From: CAVQND01 sp049518415 | Lineage (GTDB): Bacteria; Verrucomicrobiota; Verrucomicrobiia; Limisphaerales; UBA8199 | Length of the DNA stretch: 64,000 bases | Reading direction: 5' to 3' | NCBI GenBank assembly: GCA_049518415.1 | Contig: JBEKRX010000006.1 | Coordinates: forward strand, 49,289 to 113,288 | Shown here: positions 44,782 to 53,946 of the stretch, one piece after another | How the letters are laid out: each line of letters begins with the position of its first letter | Position numbering within the stretch: position 1 is the first letter of the stretch | The notes under the pieces: generated by a model | The model's database searches: none | Seen by the model: the letters and a program-made list of their open reading frames with translations, nothing else | Told to the model about the DNA's origin: nothing | Made by a program: the position numbers and the translations under genes

Positions 44782-46917
44782 ATGAAAACCAGAATCCCCC
44801 CTTTGCTGCTCGCGGCCGCCCTGGGGACCGTGTGCGCGCTTTGCGGCTCCGCCCAGGTGAACAACTATCGCGAGCTCAAATACCCCGCGCTGCCCGAGTT
44901 CAAGATTCCCAAACCGACGGTTTTTACCCTTAAGAACGGCTTGCAGGTTTTCCTGATGGAAGATCACGAACTGCCTTTGATTGAGGTCTCGGCCCGCATC
45001 CGCACCGGGTCGAATTACGAGCCGGCCGACAAAGTCGGCCTGGCCAGCCTCATGGGGGCGGTCCAGCGCTCCGGCGGGACCCTCCGCCAGACCGGGGACG
45101 AGATCGACGATTTCCTCGCCGCCCGCGCCGCTTCCATCGAAACCAGCATCGAGAATGACTCGGGCTTAGCCAGCCTGGACTGTCTGAAGCAGGACTTTGA
45201 CGAGGTGTTCAAAGTCTTCGGCGAAATCCTGCGCGCGCCCGCCTTTGCCCAGGACAAGTTGGACGTGGCCAAGGTGGCTGAAAACACCGGGATCGCCCGG
45301 CGGAATGACGAGGTGGGCGCCATCGCCTCGCGCGAAATCGCCCGCCTGGTCTATGGCCCCGACTCGCCGCTGGCGCGCAATACCGAGTACGCCACGATCA
45401 AGGCCGTCACTCGCGACGACCTGGTCGCCTGGCATAAACAATACTACCAGCCGAACAATATTCTCCTGGGCGTCTGCGGTGACTTTGAGGCCGCGGAGAT
45501 GAAGCAAAAGTGCGAGGCGGTCTTTGGCGACTGGCCCGCGGGGCGGGCCTTGGTCGCGCCGGGCGTGCCGTACCGGGAGCAACCCGCGCCGGGCTGCTAC
45601 TTCATCGAGAAATCCGATGTCAATCAGGCGAACATTGTCTTCGGCCAGCTCGGCATCCAAATGCGGAATCCGGATTACTTTCCGGTGCAGGTGCTGAACG
45701 AGGTGCTGGGCGGCGGCTTTGCCAGCCGGCTCTTCAGCAACGTCCGCTCGAAAAAGGGATTGGCCTACGGTGTCTATGGTTCCCTCGGCGCCGGCTTCCA
45801 CGAGCCCGGGTTGTTCCGCGCCGGGTTGCAGACCAAATCCGCCACCACGCTCAAGGCCATCGAGGCGGTCAGGGCGGAGATCACCGGCATCATCGAAAAC
45901 CCGCCCTCGGAGGCCGAGCTCAAGCAGGCCAAGGACTCCATCCTTAATTCGTTCATCTTCCATTATGACAGCAAGGCCAAGGTCCTCGCGCAGCAGATGA
46001 CCTACGCTTTCTACGGCCTGCCCGCCGATTTCCTGGAACAATACCGGGCCAACATCGAGAAGGTCACCAGCGCCGATGTCGCGCGTGTGGCCAAGCAATA
46101 TATCCACCCGGACCAGCTTGCCCTCCTGGTCGTGGGCAAAGCGGCGGACTTCGATGGGCCCCTGGCCAAACTGGGGAAAGTGACCCCGGTGGACATCACC
46201 ATTCCCCCGCCGCCCGACACGGCTCCGAAAGCCGAGGCGAGCGCCGCCAGCCTCGAGGCCGGAAAACAGGCCTGGGCCAAAGTGGTCAAAGCCCTGGGCG
46301 GCGAGGCGCTCAAGCGGACCGAGGCCATTAAGACCGGTGGCAGCTTGGGGCTGAAGATGGGCGACCAAACCATGGCGCTCAAGCACAACACGATTATCGC
46401 CTTCCCCGACCGAGTGCGGCAGGTGCTCAGCAGCCCGATGGGGGAGCAGACGGTGGTGATCAACGGCCAAGAGGGTTTCCTGCTGAGCGGGGGGAATGTC
46501 CAGCCGCTGCCCGCCGAGGCCCTGGAGGAGCAAACCAAGGAGCAGCGCCGCAACCTGCTTTATCTCTTGCACTTCTACGACGATCCCTCCCTGCAAATGC
46601 TTGCCGCCGGCCAGGAGCCGGTGGAGGGCGCCAATTGCCAGGTTCTCGCCGTCTCCTTTAAAGGCGTGGAATGCCGGCTATGGGTCGCGCCCGACGGCAA
46701 GGTGGCCAAGCAATCTTACCAGGGCGCTCATCCCATCACCCGCGTCCCGGGGCTGGTCGAGAATCTCCTCTCCGACTACCGCGCCGAAGGACCGCTGCTG
46801 ATGCCGCATCAAATCTCGCGGCGCGTGGATGGCCAGGAGGTCATGACGGTCACGCTCGATGCCATCGAAGTGAACCCGAAACTGGACCCCGAGGCCTTCA
46901 AAAAGCCGGCGCAGTAA
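44782..46917 (+). CDS. M16-like secreted partner subunit lacking the zinc motif
   Basis: The protein has 711 residues. A signal peptide (MKTRIPPLLLAAALGTVCALCGSAQ) leads into an M16B fold. At the place of HxxEH it reads VGLASLMGAVQRSGG (85-99), so it cannot bind zinc. The second M16 domain keeps the GGGFASRLFSNVRSKKGLAYGV block for substrate binding. About 230 extra C-terminal residues after position 480 form an additional domain I do not recognise. It probably forms a heterodimer with the peptidase encoded 22 bases upstream, as in other bacterial M16 pairs. Confidence 0.9.
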   Translation: MKTRIPPLLLAAALGTVCALCGSAQVNNYRELKYPALPEFKIPKPTVFTLKNGLQVFLMEDHELPLIEVSARIRTGSNYEPADKVGLASLMGAVQRSGGTLRQTGDEIDDFLAARAASIETSIENDSGLASLDCLKQDFDEVFKVFGEILRAPAFAQDKLDVAKVAENTGIARRNDEVGAIASREIARLVYGPDSPLARNTEYATIKAVTRDDLVAWHKQYYQPNNILLGVCGDFEAAEMKQKCEAVFGDWPAGRALVAPGVPYREQPAPGCYFIEKSDVNQANIVFGQLGIQMRNPDYFPVQVLNEVLGGGFASRLFSNVRSKKGLAYGVYGSLGAGFHEPGLFRAGLQTKSATTLKAIEAVRAEITGIIENPPSEAELKQAKDSILNSFIFHYDSKAKVLAQQMTYAFYGLPADFLEQYRANIEKVTSADVARVAKQYIHPDQLALLVVGKAADFDGPLAKLGKVTPVDITIPPPPDTAPKAEASAASLEAGKQAWAKVVKALGGEALKRTEAIKTGGSLGLKMGDQTMALKHNTIIAFPDRVRQVLSSPMGEQTVVINGQEGFLLSGGNVQPLPAEALEEQTKEQRRNLLYLLHFYDDPSLQMLAAGQEPVEGANCQVLAVSFKGVECRLWVAPDGKVAKQSYQGAHPITRVPGLVENLLSDYRAEGPLLMPHQISRRVDGQEVMTVTLDAIEVNPKLDPEAFKKPAQ

Positions 46918-46960
46918 CTGCGACGAGTTTGAGCAGAAGGATCTGCGCGAAAGAAACGCC

Positions 46961-47740
46961 ATGACACTCGGCATCTACACCCTAGACCAGAGCATTGAAA
47001 GTTGCTCAGGCCTCACCGAGCTTTCGCCCTTGCAGTACACTGTGATTCCGAGAGCGTATGAGGGCGAGCGCATTTTCAAAGCGCCGGACTCGGTCATCGA
47101 TGGCCGCACCTGGGCAATTTTCCTGTCGGCACTTCCAAATGGCAAAATTTACAAGATTGCCGCCCAGTTCATTTCGGACGAACAAAAGTCGGTGGACGAT
47201 GCGTTTTCCAGCACTTACTCTCACTACGAGCGGCAGTTCGGGCGTTACAACGAGGTTACCCAATCCGGAGCCTGCAGGTGGGATCAGCCTTTCGGCAATT
47301 TGATCCTGGGCAAGAGCACCCTCCCAGGCCTACATTGCGTCAATTGCATTGCAACATCCGATTCAAGACCGGCGTTGACTGAAAAGCCTCGTAAAACTGC
47401 GAGGGATAAAATGCGGGTGAAATTGTCCGAGAACATCCAGGTGGGCGATAGCGTGTTCACGGTTACGACGACCACCAGAGGCCTCTTCATGACCACCAAG
47501 CCGCACTCCGTGGTGATTCCTTACCGGCTGCACGGCAAACGCACAGCGAGCCTCGGACTCCTGGTCAAGTACACGACCTGCGATCCAGAAGTGCTAGAGG
47601 CTTGGCACGAGGTGTTGTGTCAGAAAGTGCAGAGCGGGATGTTCGACGTCATGGTCCAGGGCGCGCGTACGGGTGACTTCCCATTCGAGGAAGACGAGAT
47701 GGATCTCGCGCCGTATCTAATGGCATTCCGCTGCCCGTAA
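46961..47740 (+). CDS. Protein of unknown function, first gene of accessory trio
   Basis: The protein has 259 residues; I recognise no family. It has no signal peptide or membrane helix. The N-terminal half (about 1-130) looks like a compact mixed alpha/beta domain (TELSPLQYTVIPRAYEGERI, AIFLSALPNGKIYKIAAQF). The C-terminal half (about 150-259) ends in an acidic segment FPFEEDEMDLAPYLMAF. It begins 43 bases after the M16 partner, on the same strand, but its codon use is less GC3-biased than that gene, which suggests a separate origin. Confidence 0.7.
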   Translation: MTLGIYTLDQSIESCSGLTELSPLQYTVIPRAYEGERIFKAPDSVIDGRTWAIFLSALPNGKIYKIAAQFISDEQKSVDDAFSSTYSHYERQFGRYNEVTQSGACRWDQPFGNLILGKSTLPGLHCVNCIATSDSRPALTEKPRKTARDKMRVKLSENIQVGDSVFTVTTTTRGLFMTTKPHSVVIPYRLHGKRTASLGLLVKYTTCDPEVLEAWHEVLCQKVQSGMFDVMVQGARTGDFPFEEDEMDLAPYLMAFRCP

Positions 47741-47782
47741 AACGCCATTGGACAAACCCCAGGCTGCGCGTAATGTAACCTC

Positions 47783-48488
47783 ATGACTTCTCTAGCCAAA
47801 GCGCCCTCCAGCCACATGGCCGAGGATATCGCCGGACGCATCACCGCCTCCCAGAACCTGCTGCTTCATCTCGTCGAGAGCGAGGCTGACCGCAGGCCAG
47901 CCGAGGCGCCCCCAAATCGTTGGAAACGTCAGCGAGCGGAGCGCAGGTACGATTCATTTCCACATGCCTTCACCAAGCTCGAATTGACGGTTGAAGCTCC
48001 CTGCGGCCTGACCCTGGAGTTAGAGACCAACCTCCCCGAGGGGAATTCGACCAGCGGAGCCCAGTGTAGGGTGGGCGTTTTTCGCCTGGAGCGCCACGAG
48101 AACTCCAGGAAGCTTCAAGACCATCTGTTCGTGCCGGCCGCCACCGGGCAGGGTCCCGTCTCATGGCAGCGCCGGGACGGAACCACTTACACCCCTCAGC
48201 AGCTTTGCGACTTTGCGTTCGAGCAACTCCGCGAGCACGCCGAGCGATGCTGTCCGTCAGCACGTCCTGGAGAACTCACAGCGGCTCAAGGAGTCAGGCT
48301 TGACGGAGCTGGAGTTGGCCCGGCGCCGCAGGGGCGACCCGGTGGAGGTGTCCATCACCCTGCGGCCGCGGCAAGAGACGACGATGACGCTGTCTTTGAT
48401 CGCCGAACGGCTGCGGATGGGGATAAAGACGCACCTACCGCACCTCCTTTATTGGCAGGGCGCCCAGAGAAAGAAAAGCGGTGAGTGA
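47783..48488 (+). pseudogene. Unknown protein, frameshifted near 48240
   Basis: The first frame (from ATG 47783) reads convincingly to about residue 153 (…LCDFAFEQLREHAER). It then turns into Pro/Ala/Gly/Asp-rich nonsense (HHPAAAARDDDD). At that point another frame takes over smoothly: SDAVRQHVLENSQRLKESG, ELELARRRRGDPVEVSITLR, and a helix-turn-helix-like end (ETTMTLSLIAERLRMGIKTH), ending at 48488. So the gene was one protein of about 235 residues, now split by a one-base shift, either a true mutation or a sequence error. The basic C-terminus resembles the DNA-binding tails of small transposase-related proteins, a weak hint only. Confidence 0.6.
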
Positions 48489-48527
48489 GCTGATGCTGAG
48501 ACGTGACCCCTTTCCGGGGCAACCGCG

Positions 48528-49667
48528 GTGAGCATCGACGCGATCATTTCGCAAGCGCGCGAGGTTTTGCCCGAGGCGTTCACAGACCGTCCGCCCGGGC
48601 GGGCTCCCAGAGTCGCCGCCGCAGAGGTTGAGGGAGCGCGGCCCCTGGAACATCAACTGCAAGAACTGGAGGCGGACACAGAACCTTTTGAGATACATGT
48701 CGACTCAGATCCGCTGGTACGCTCGGTGGGGGAGGCAATTAACTTCGGGCTTCCGCCCCTGCCTTATAACCTGGAGGACTTTTCGGACGCGGACCACGAG
48801 GCAGCGTCTGAAGCCGAGGCGGTCCACCGCGAGGTCGGCTTTGACGCACTCGCGGTTTACGAACCGTTCCACGCGGTACGGCCTGCGGCCAGGTGGGGAA
48901 TTTTCTACCGTCAGGATGGCCTCCGCGGGTTCGCACTGCTACTGATGCGGGACGCAGGGCTTGGTACGAGGGAAGCTCGCAGGGTTGCAGTGGAGCTTCT
49001 CCGGGCTCACGAACGTTACCATTTCCGCTTCGAGCTGGGGGCCCTCCACGATGAACTTGCTCTCGGAAAACCGCTCTACAGCAAGTATGCGCTGCAGGTG
49101 TACGAGAAGGTGCTCTTCACCTCGCAATGCTTCGAGGAGTCCCTCGCTAACCGAGCGGTGACGCTTGTGCGGTTTGGAGACCCGCACCTTCCCCACGAGG
49201 ACATCAAAAGGTTTGTGAGCGAATTTTGTACCAATAGTCCGCCCGGATACTGCGACTTCAACAGAGACCCGAAGGAAATGAAAGAGAGCCTGCTCGGACA
49301 GCTTAAAACAGCGTCTGCGTCGTCCCGGGTAGGCGGCTCTGAGGCCGATTGGCTTGCCAACTGGACTCGGTACCTATGCCCCGAATATATCGTGCCGGGT
49401 GCGAGCCTCCCGATCGGCAGGCTTCTCAAGTGCAAGCTCAGCGGTCGCATCTGGATTATTCACCAAAATGACCCGGACCCTTGGCCGAGCAGGCCACATG
49501 CGCACGAGTACAGTCGCCGCGAGAAGCTGAGCTTGAGCACAGGCGAGATATTTTCCATCCCAGCTCGAACCCCGCGCGGAAGACTGCGCCCTGCAGAGCT
49601 GGCGGATCTGCGGGGGGAAATCGCTCGCAGGCGCCCTGATTTGGCGCTGCCGCAGCTTTCCGTCTGA
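48528..49667 (+). CDS. Putative metallopeptidase-like protein with HExxH (HERYH) motif
   Basis: The protein has 379 residues; the family is not recognised. An N-terminal acidic helical region (about 20-110) precedes VELLRAHERYHFRFELGAL, where HERYH matches HExxH in a helix. CFEESLANRAVTL, some 35 residues on, could supply the third zinc ligand (Glu). The C-terminal part has IIHQNDPDPWPSRPHAHEY and a basic end. There is no signal peptide, so it would act inside the cell. Position at the end of an accessory trio and the frameshifted neighbour make a stress, toxin or defence role possible, but that is guesswork. Confidence 0.6.
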   Translation: MSIDAIISQAREVLPEAFTDRPPGRAPRVAAAEVEGARPLEHQLQELEADTEPFEIHVDSDPLVRSVGEAINFGLPPLPYNLEDFSDADHEAASEAEAVHREVGFDALAVYEPFHAVRPAARWGIFYRQDGLRGFALLLMRDAGLGTREARRVAVELLRAHERYHFRFELGALHDELALGKPLYSKYALQVYEKVLFTSQCFEESLANRAVTLVRFGDPHLPHEDIKRFVSEFCTNSPPGYCDFNRDPKEMKESLLGQLKTASASSRVGGSEADWLANWTRYLCPEYIVPGASLPIGRLLKCKLSGRIWIIHQNDPDPWPSRPHAHEYSRREKLSLSTGEIFSIPARTPRGRLRPAELADLRGEIARRRPDLALPQLSV

Positions 49668-50452
49668 GCAAGCCCTCGCGAACCGAAAACCACCACGCAA
49701 CTCCTGGAAATCGTTAGGAAGGTCGCCTTGGTGCTGCCGGCTGCGCCCGGGAGCCTGAGCGAACAGGGACCGCATCTATACTTTCCTGCATTTGCTTCTG
49801 AATCGCGGCTATTTCCAGACGCAATTCCGGACTTCGTTCCATTCCCCAGCCAAAGCGGCTCAGCGCCTGGGCTACGGCCGCATATCCCACTCCCCCGGCC
49901 AACCGCCCGAACTCAGCCAACGACAGTCGCCCCGCCCCGCCAGCCCAACCCCCACCCCTCGATTTCCTCGCCCCGGCCGCGCCTGGCCCAGGGCAGGCGC
50001 GCCGTTAAGTGGAAATAACCGGAAACAACTGAAAAAACCGCCGGCGCGTGCGTGGAAACGGGCAGGAACCGGTTCCTGGCCGGGCGCGAAGCGAAGCGGC
50101 ACTGTCAGTTTGGCACTCACCGCCTGCCGGCTATAGCGCCTTTTGCGCGGGATGCCAAAGGCTCCATTGGCTGTATTGGCTGTATTGGCCGTGTTGGCTG
50201 GATTGCTGAACCCGGACACTAACGGGTAGCCCGCGGCCAGGCTGCATTGGCTGGATTGGCTGGATTGGCTGTATTGGCCATTTTGCGGCTGTTTATGCTC
50301 CCGAGGCCGCAGCCACGAAGCGGCTTTGGCGCGGAAAGTCGGGCGATGCTTTGGGCTTTCAGCCCGCAGCGGCGCCGCTGACGGGAGCCGGTGGGCCGCT
50401 GACCCTTAAGGAGTTGAGGCGGAGTTTGTTTGTGTAAATCCTTGATGATAAA
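49668..50452. other. Gene-poor stretch with dispersed repeat copy B
   Basis: I see no intact gene. Its first 330 bases look like degraded GC-rich sequence. The middle is the dispersed repeat, followed by tandem 9-bp units (ttggctgta/ttggctgga) up to about 50277. Confidence 0.5.
50003..50210 (-). repeat. Dispersed intergenic repeat, copy B (inverted relative to copy A)
   Basis: Its reverse complement runs parallel to 7308-7497. Shared words are agtgccaaactgacag-gccgcttcg, cgcccggccaggaaccggttcctg and the ttatttccacttaac tail. The same 9-bp tandem units (ccaatacag) stand at its end, and a further run of them lies at 50241-50277. Confidence 0.75.
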
Positions 50453-50504
50453 TGGCGCACCCAGCAGGAGTTGAACCTGCAGCCTTCTGATCCGTAGTCA
50501 GAAG
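50453..50504 (-). other. tRNA-Arg(ACG) 3' fragment, probable integration scar
   Basis: Read on the minus strand this holds an intact anticodon arm (ttctga-ctacgga-tcagaa, anticodon ACG), variable loop, T arm (gcagg-ttcaact-cctgc) and acceptor 3' strand tgggtgc-g-CCA. The 5' half (acceptor strand, D arm) is absent: the bases beyond the anticodon stem do not fold as a tRNA. A fragment from anticodon loop to CCA end is exactly what a tRNA-targeting integrase leaves at the distal attachment site. Confidence 0.7.
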
Positions 50505-51140
50505 AAGGCTCGATTTCCTTCGGGAAAACGCGTGTTTTCTGGGCAAAAACTGAAGTGCGGCACCCTGCGGGATACTGCGGGAATAAATGCGGAGGGTAAA
50601 AACAGGGTAAATCTCGGCCTCTGGCTGGATGCTACTTTTGCTTCGCAAGGAATGCGAGAAACCGCGAAAAGCTGCCCGTTGGCTCTGGATTCCTGCGCCA
50701 GGCAGCCGGCTTGGCGACCGGCGCAGTGGTTTTAGGAGAACTGCCCCAAACCACGCCCGGCGCCGGGCCGTCCGGGGCTCCCGGTTGCCGACGATAAAGC
50801 TGGGGCCTCACGAGGTCACCCGGTTGATCCTCGGCGGCAATCCCATTAGTTGAACGATCAGGTCGGCGAAAACACGGCGATGGTGAGAGAGATTTGCGCG
50901 CGCAGGGGCTAGCGATGGCGAGGGTGGGCTTTTCTGGACGTTCCGGGAGTGGCGTCTGGCGGTGCCCGGCCCATCCGTTTTGCCATGTCCGGAGACACCA
51001 GCACTCCATTCGACAGCCGCACGGTTGTGAACGTAACCGCTAGACGCAGGAAGAAGGCAGCTGGCGGGAGGCGTTCAGCCTTTCTGATTTTGCCTTTTCT
51101 TTAGGCGAACTACCGGCAAACTGTCGGCCGAGAAACGCAA
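50505..51140. other. Gene-poor stretch beyond the tRNA fragment
   Basis: No intact gene is visible. Near 50789-50851 one plus-strand frame reads PTIKLGPHEVTRLILGGNPIS before a stop, which looks like the first residues of a conserved enzyme cut off after about 20 codons. The bases just before 51141 should hold the promoter of the GH2 gene. Confidence 0.4.
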
Positions 51141-53336
51141 ATGAAAACACAACTCGCCATCCTCGGAATTGTCCTCCTGACCAATGGCAATCACGTTCAA
51201 GGCCAAGACTGGAAGGCGTGCGAGGGCCCACTGAAGACGCGCTGGGCTAAGGATGTCTCGCCCGGGAACGCGCTCCCGGAATATCCACGGATGCAAATGG
51301 TCCGCCAAGACTGGCTGAACCTCAACGGCCTGTGGGACCTCAAGCTCGCCGACGGCACCGGCGCGAAGATCCTCGTGCCGTACCCGGTCGAGTCGGCGCT
51401 ATCGGGCGTGATGAAACACAGCGACCGGCTGACCTACCGGCGTGCGTTCGAGGTGCCCAAGGAATGGGGTCACAAGCGGGTGCTGCTGCATTTCGGCGCG
51501 GTGGATTGGGAGGCGAAGGTGTCTGTCAACGGCAAAGAACTCGGGACGCATCGTGGCGGCTATGACGGGTTCAGCTTCGACATCACCGACTCGCTCACGG
51601 CATCCGGCCCGCAGGAACTGACGGTTACGGTATTCGATCCAACCGACGCGGGCCAGCAGCCGCACGGCAAGCAAGTGCTCAAACCGGGCGGCATCATGTA
51701 TACGCCTTGTTCCGGCATTTGGCAGACGGTTTGGCTGGAGCCGGTGTCCGAGGCTGGAATCGAATCGCTCCAAATCACGCCTGACCTGGATGGAGGTACG
51801 GTGCGGGTGAAAGTCAACGCGCGCTTCCATGGCCCCATCGAAGAAGCCGTCAGAGTCGTCGCCGTGGCGTTGGAAGCCGGCAAGGAGGTTGCGCGCGTCA
51901 AAGGCGAACCTGGTGAGGAATTGAGGCTGCCGATTGCCAATCCCCACTTGTGGTCGCCGGACGACCCGTTCCTGTACGACTTGAGGATCGAAATGGGGCA
52001 GGATGCTGTCACCAGCTACTTCGGCATGCGCAAGATCGCCATCGCCAAGGACGACGCGGGGGTCAACCGCCTCATGCTCAATGGCAAGTTTGTCTTCCAA
52101 GTCGGTCCGCTGGACCAGGGGTTCTGGCCCGATGGCATCTACACGGCGCCGACGGACGAGGCGTTGAGGTTTGACGTCGAGAGCACGAAGAAGCTCGGCA
52201 TGAACTGCACCCGTAAACACGTCAAGGTCGAGCCGGACCGCTGGTATTACTGGTGCGACAAGCTTGGCCTGCTGGTCTGGCAGGACATGGCCGCCGGCGG
52301 CAACGGCAACGCCGAGGCGAAGAAGCAGTTTGAAGTGGAGTTGAAGAGGCTGATCGAGGGCCGCTGGACGCATCCCTCGATCATCATGTGGGTCGTGTTC
52401 AACGAAGGCTGGGGCCAGTACGACACCGAGCGACTGACCGCCTGGGTGAAGAGAATGGACCCGAGCCGGCTCGTCAATAATGCGAGTGGGTGGACCGATC
52501 AGAAATGCGGCGACGTCATCGACATGCACAACTATCCCGGTCCGGGCTCGCCGAAGCCGGAGGCGACCCGCGCCGCCGTGCTGGGCGAATTTGGCGGGCT
52601 TGGGTTGGGTGTGGATGGTCACACCTGGACTAAGCAAACGTGGGGTTATAGAGGCATGTCCAGCCGGGAAGAACTCACGCGAAGCTACGTCAAGCTGCTG
52701 ACCAAAGCGTGGGCGCTGAAGGACAACCCCGGTCTCTGCGCCGTCATCTACACGCAGATCACCGACGTCGAAAGCGAGTGCAACGGGCTGCTCACCTACG
52801 ATCGCGAGGTCGTCAAGGTGGACCTCCAACGCGCGGCCGATGCCAATCGCGGCAACCTTCTACCTCCGGCCGAGGTCAACGCCATCGTCCCTACGTCGCA
52901 GCAGAATGGTGTTCGTTGGCGTTATGTCATCGAGAAACCGGCCGGCGACTGGCTCCAACCGGGCTTCGACGACTCGGCATGGAAGGAGGGTTTGGGGGGC
53001 TTCGGCACCAAGGGGACGCCCGGCGCGATCGTTCGCACCGAATGGAAGAACGACGACATTTGGCTGCGGCGCTCGTTCGAATGGCCGGCCGGGAAGATTG
53101 AGAACCCGTACCTGCTCGTGCACCACGATGAGGACGTCGAGGTTTACATCAACGGTGTGCTCGCCGGCAAGGCAGGTGGCTACATCACCGATTACGAAGA
53201 AATGCCGCTGACGCCCGAGGGCCGCACCGCGCTCAGACCCGGCAAGAACGTCTTCGCCGTCCACTGCCACCAGACTCAAGGCGGCCAGTACATTGATGTG
53301 GGCATCATCAGCCTGATCGAGAAGCCGCAGCGCTAA
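51141..53336 (+). CDS. Glycoside hydrolase family 2 enzyme, secreted
   Basis: The protein has 731 residues. A signal peptide (MKTQLAILGIVLLTNGNHVQG) leads to a GH2 sugar-binding domain (about 50-200: LNLNGLWDLKLADG, GGYDGFSFDITDSL), an immunoglobulin-like domain (about 205-300) and the TIM barrel (about 310-560). Catalytic residues are Glu422 in VVFNEGWGQ (acid/base) and Glu483 in VLGEFGG (nucleophile). A C-terminal jelly-roll (about 600-725) has the WKEGLGGFGTKG type motif. It is beta-galactosidase/glucuronidase-like; the exact sugar cannot be read. It is the first intact gene of the polysaccharide-degradation island. Confidence 0.93.
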   Translation: MKTQLAILGIVLLTNGNHVQGQDWKACEGPLKTRWAKDVSPGNALPEYPRMQMVRQDWLNLNGLWDLKLADGTGAKILVPYPVESALSGVMKHSDRLTYRRAFEVPKEWGHKRVLLHFGAVDWEAKVSVNGKELGTHRGGYDGFSFDITDSLTASGPQELTVTVFDPTDAGQQPHGKQVLKPGGIMYTPCSGIWQTVWLEPVSEAGIESLQITPDLDGGTVRVKVNARFHGPIEEAVRVVAVALEAGKEVARVKGEPGEELRLPIANPHLWSPDDPFLYDLRIEMGQDAVTSYFGMRKIAIAKDDAGVNRLMLNGKFVFQVGPLDQGFWPDGIYTAPTDEALRFDVESTKKLGMNCTRKHVKVEPDRWYYWCDKLGLLVWQDMAAGGNGNAEAKKQFEVELKRLIEGRWTHPSIIMWVVFNEGWGQYDTERLTAWVKRMDPSRLVNNASGWTDQKCGDVIDMHNYPGPGSPKPEATRAAVLGEFGGLGLGVDGHTWTKQTWGYRGMSSREELTRSYVKLLTKAWALKDNPGLCAVIYTQITDVESECNGLLTYDREVVKVDLQRAADANRGNLLPPAEVNAIVPTSQQNGVRWRYVIEKPAGDWLQPGFDDSAWKEGLGGFGTKGTPGAIVRTEWKNDDIWLRRSFEWPAGKIENPYLLVHHDEDVEVYINGVLAGKAGGYITDYEEMPLTPEGRTALRPGKNVFAVHCHQTQGGQYIDVGIISLIEKPQR

Positions 53337-53373
53337 ACCCACGTGCGTGGCATCAAGGAAGGAGCGGGACACC

Positions 53374-53946
53374 ATGAACTCCACGCAACCCAGCCCTGGC
53401 ATGAGACACCACAAACTGGCATTCATACTGGCGACGGCCGCGCTGTTCGCAACACAGGGGTTGGCGGCGATCAAGGATTACGGGCTAAGAGATTATGTTT
53501 CCGTCTCGAAGGATCTGCCCCATGCCGAAAGCGAGCCCTGGAAGCTGGTCTGCACGACCCCCTACAACTGCCATTTTCAACCGTGGATCGAAGTCGACGC
53601 TCCGGAAGGCAAAGTGATCCGCTTCAACTCGAGCAATCCACTGGTGCTCTACCTGACCAAAACCGAGACCTGCAAGACAGGCTCCGGCAATCAGGCCTAC
53701 GAGGCGAAAAACTGGGTGAGCGGTGAAGGGGCCATTTACACGATCCCGGCAGGCGTCACCGTAAAAGCCGTCAAGTACCGCGAGACGGGTTACGACACCA
53801 CGTTCGCCGGCTCGTTTGAGTGCAACGACAACGATTATAACATCCTCTGGAAAAAGGCGGCCAGGACCGCCTACGTCTGCATGAGGGACCATTTCTATGA
53901 TTGCCCAGACCGGGAGCGGGTCGGGTTCTGGGGCCGCCCAGAATAG
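53374..53946 (+). pseudogene. Truncated alpha-L-rhamnosidase-like protein (N-terminal part only)
   Basis: The remnant has 190 residues from ATG 53374, which has AAGGAGC upstream. A signal peptide (HHKLAFILATAALFATQGLAA) and the N-terminal beta-sandwich region of a GH78-like enzyme are present, up to MRDHFYDCPDRERVGFWG. In this family that motif opens the catalytic (alpha/alpha)6 barrel (usually continuing WGDG...). Here it stops three codons later, so the catalytic domain is missing. The downstream rhamnosidase-like gene overlaps by 50 bp in another frame. This looks like a deletion that joined two tandem genes. Confidence 0.65.

Noticed and set aside
45166..46596. 476-codon minus-strand open frame
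   Set aside because: Antisense to the M16 partner gene, which has a signal peptide and family motifs. The frame is a composition effect.
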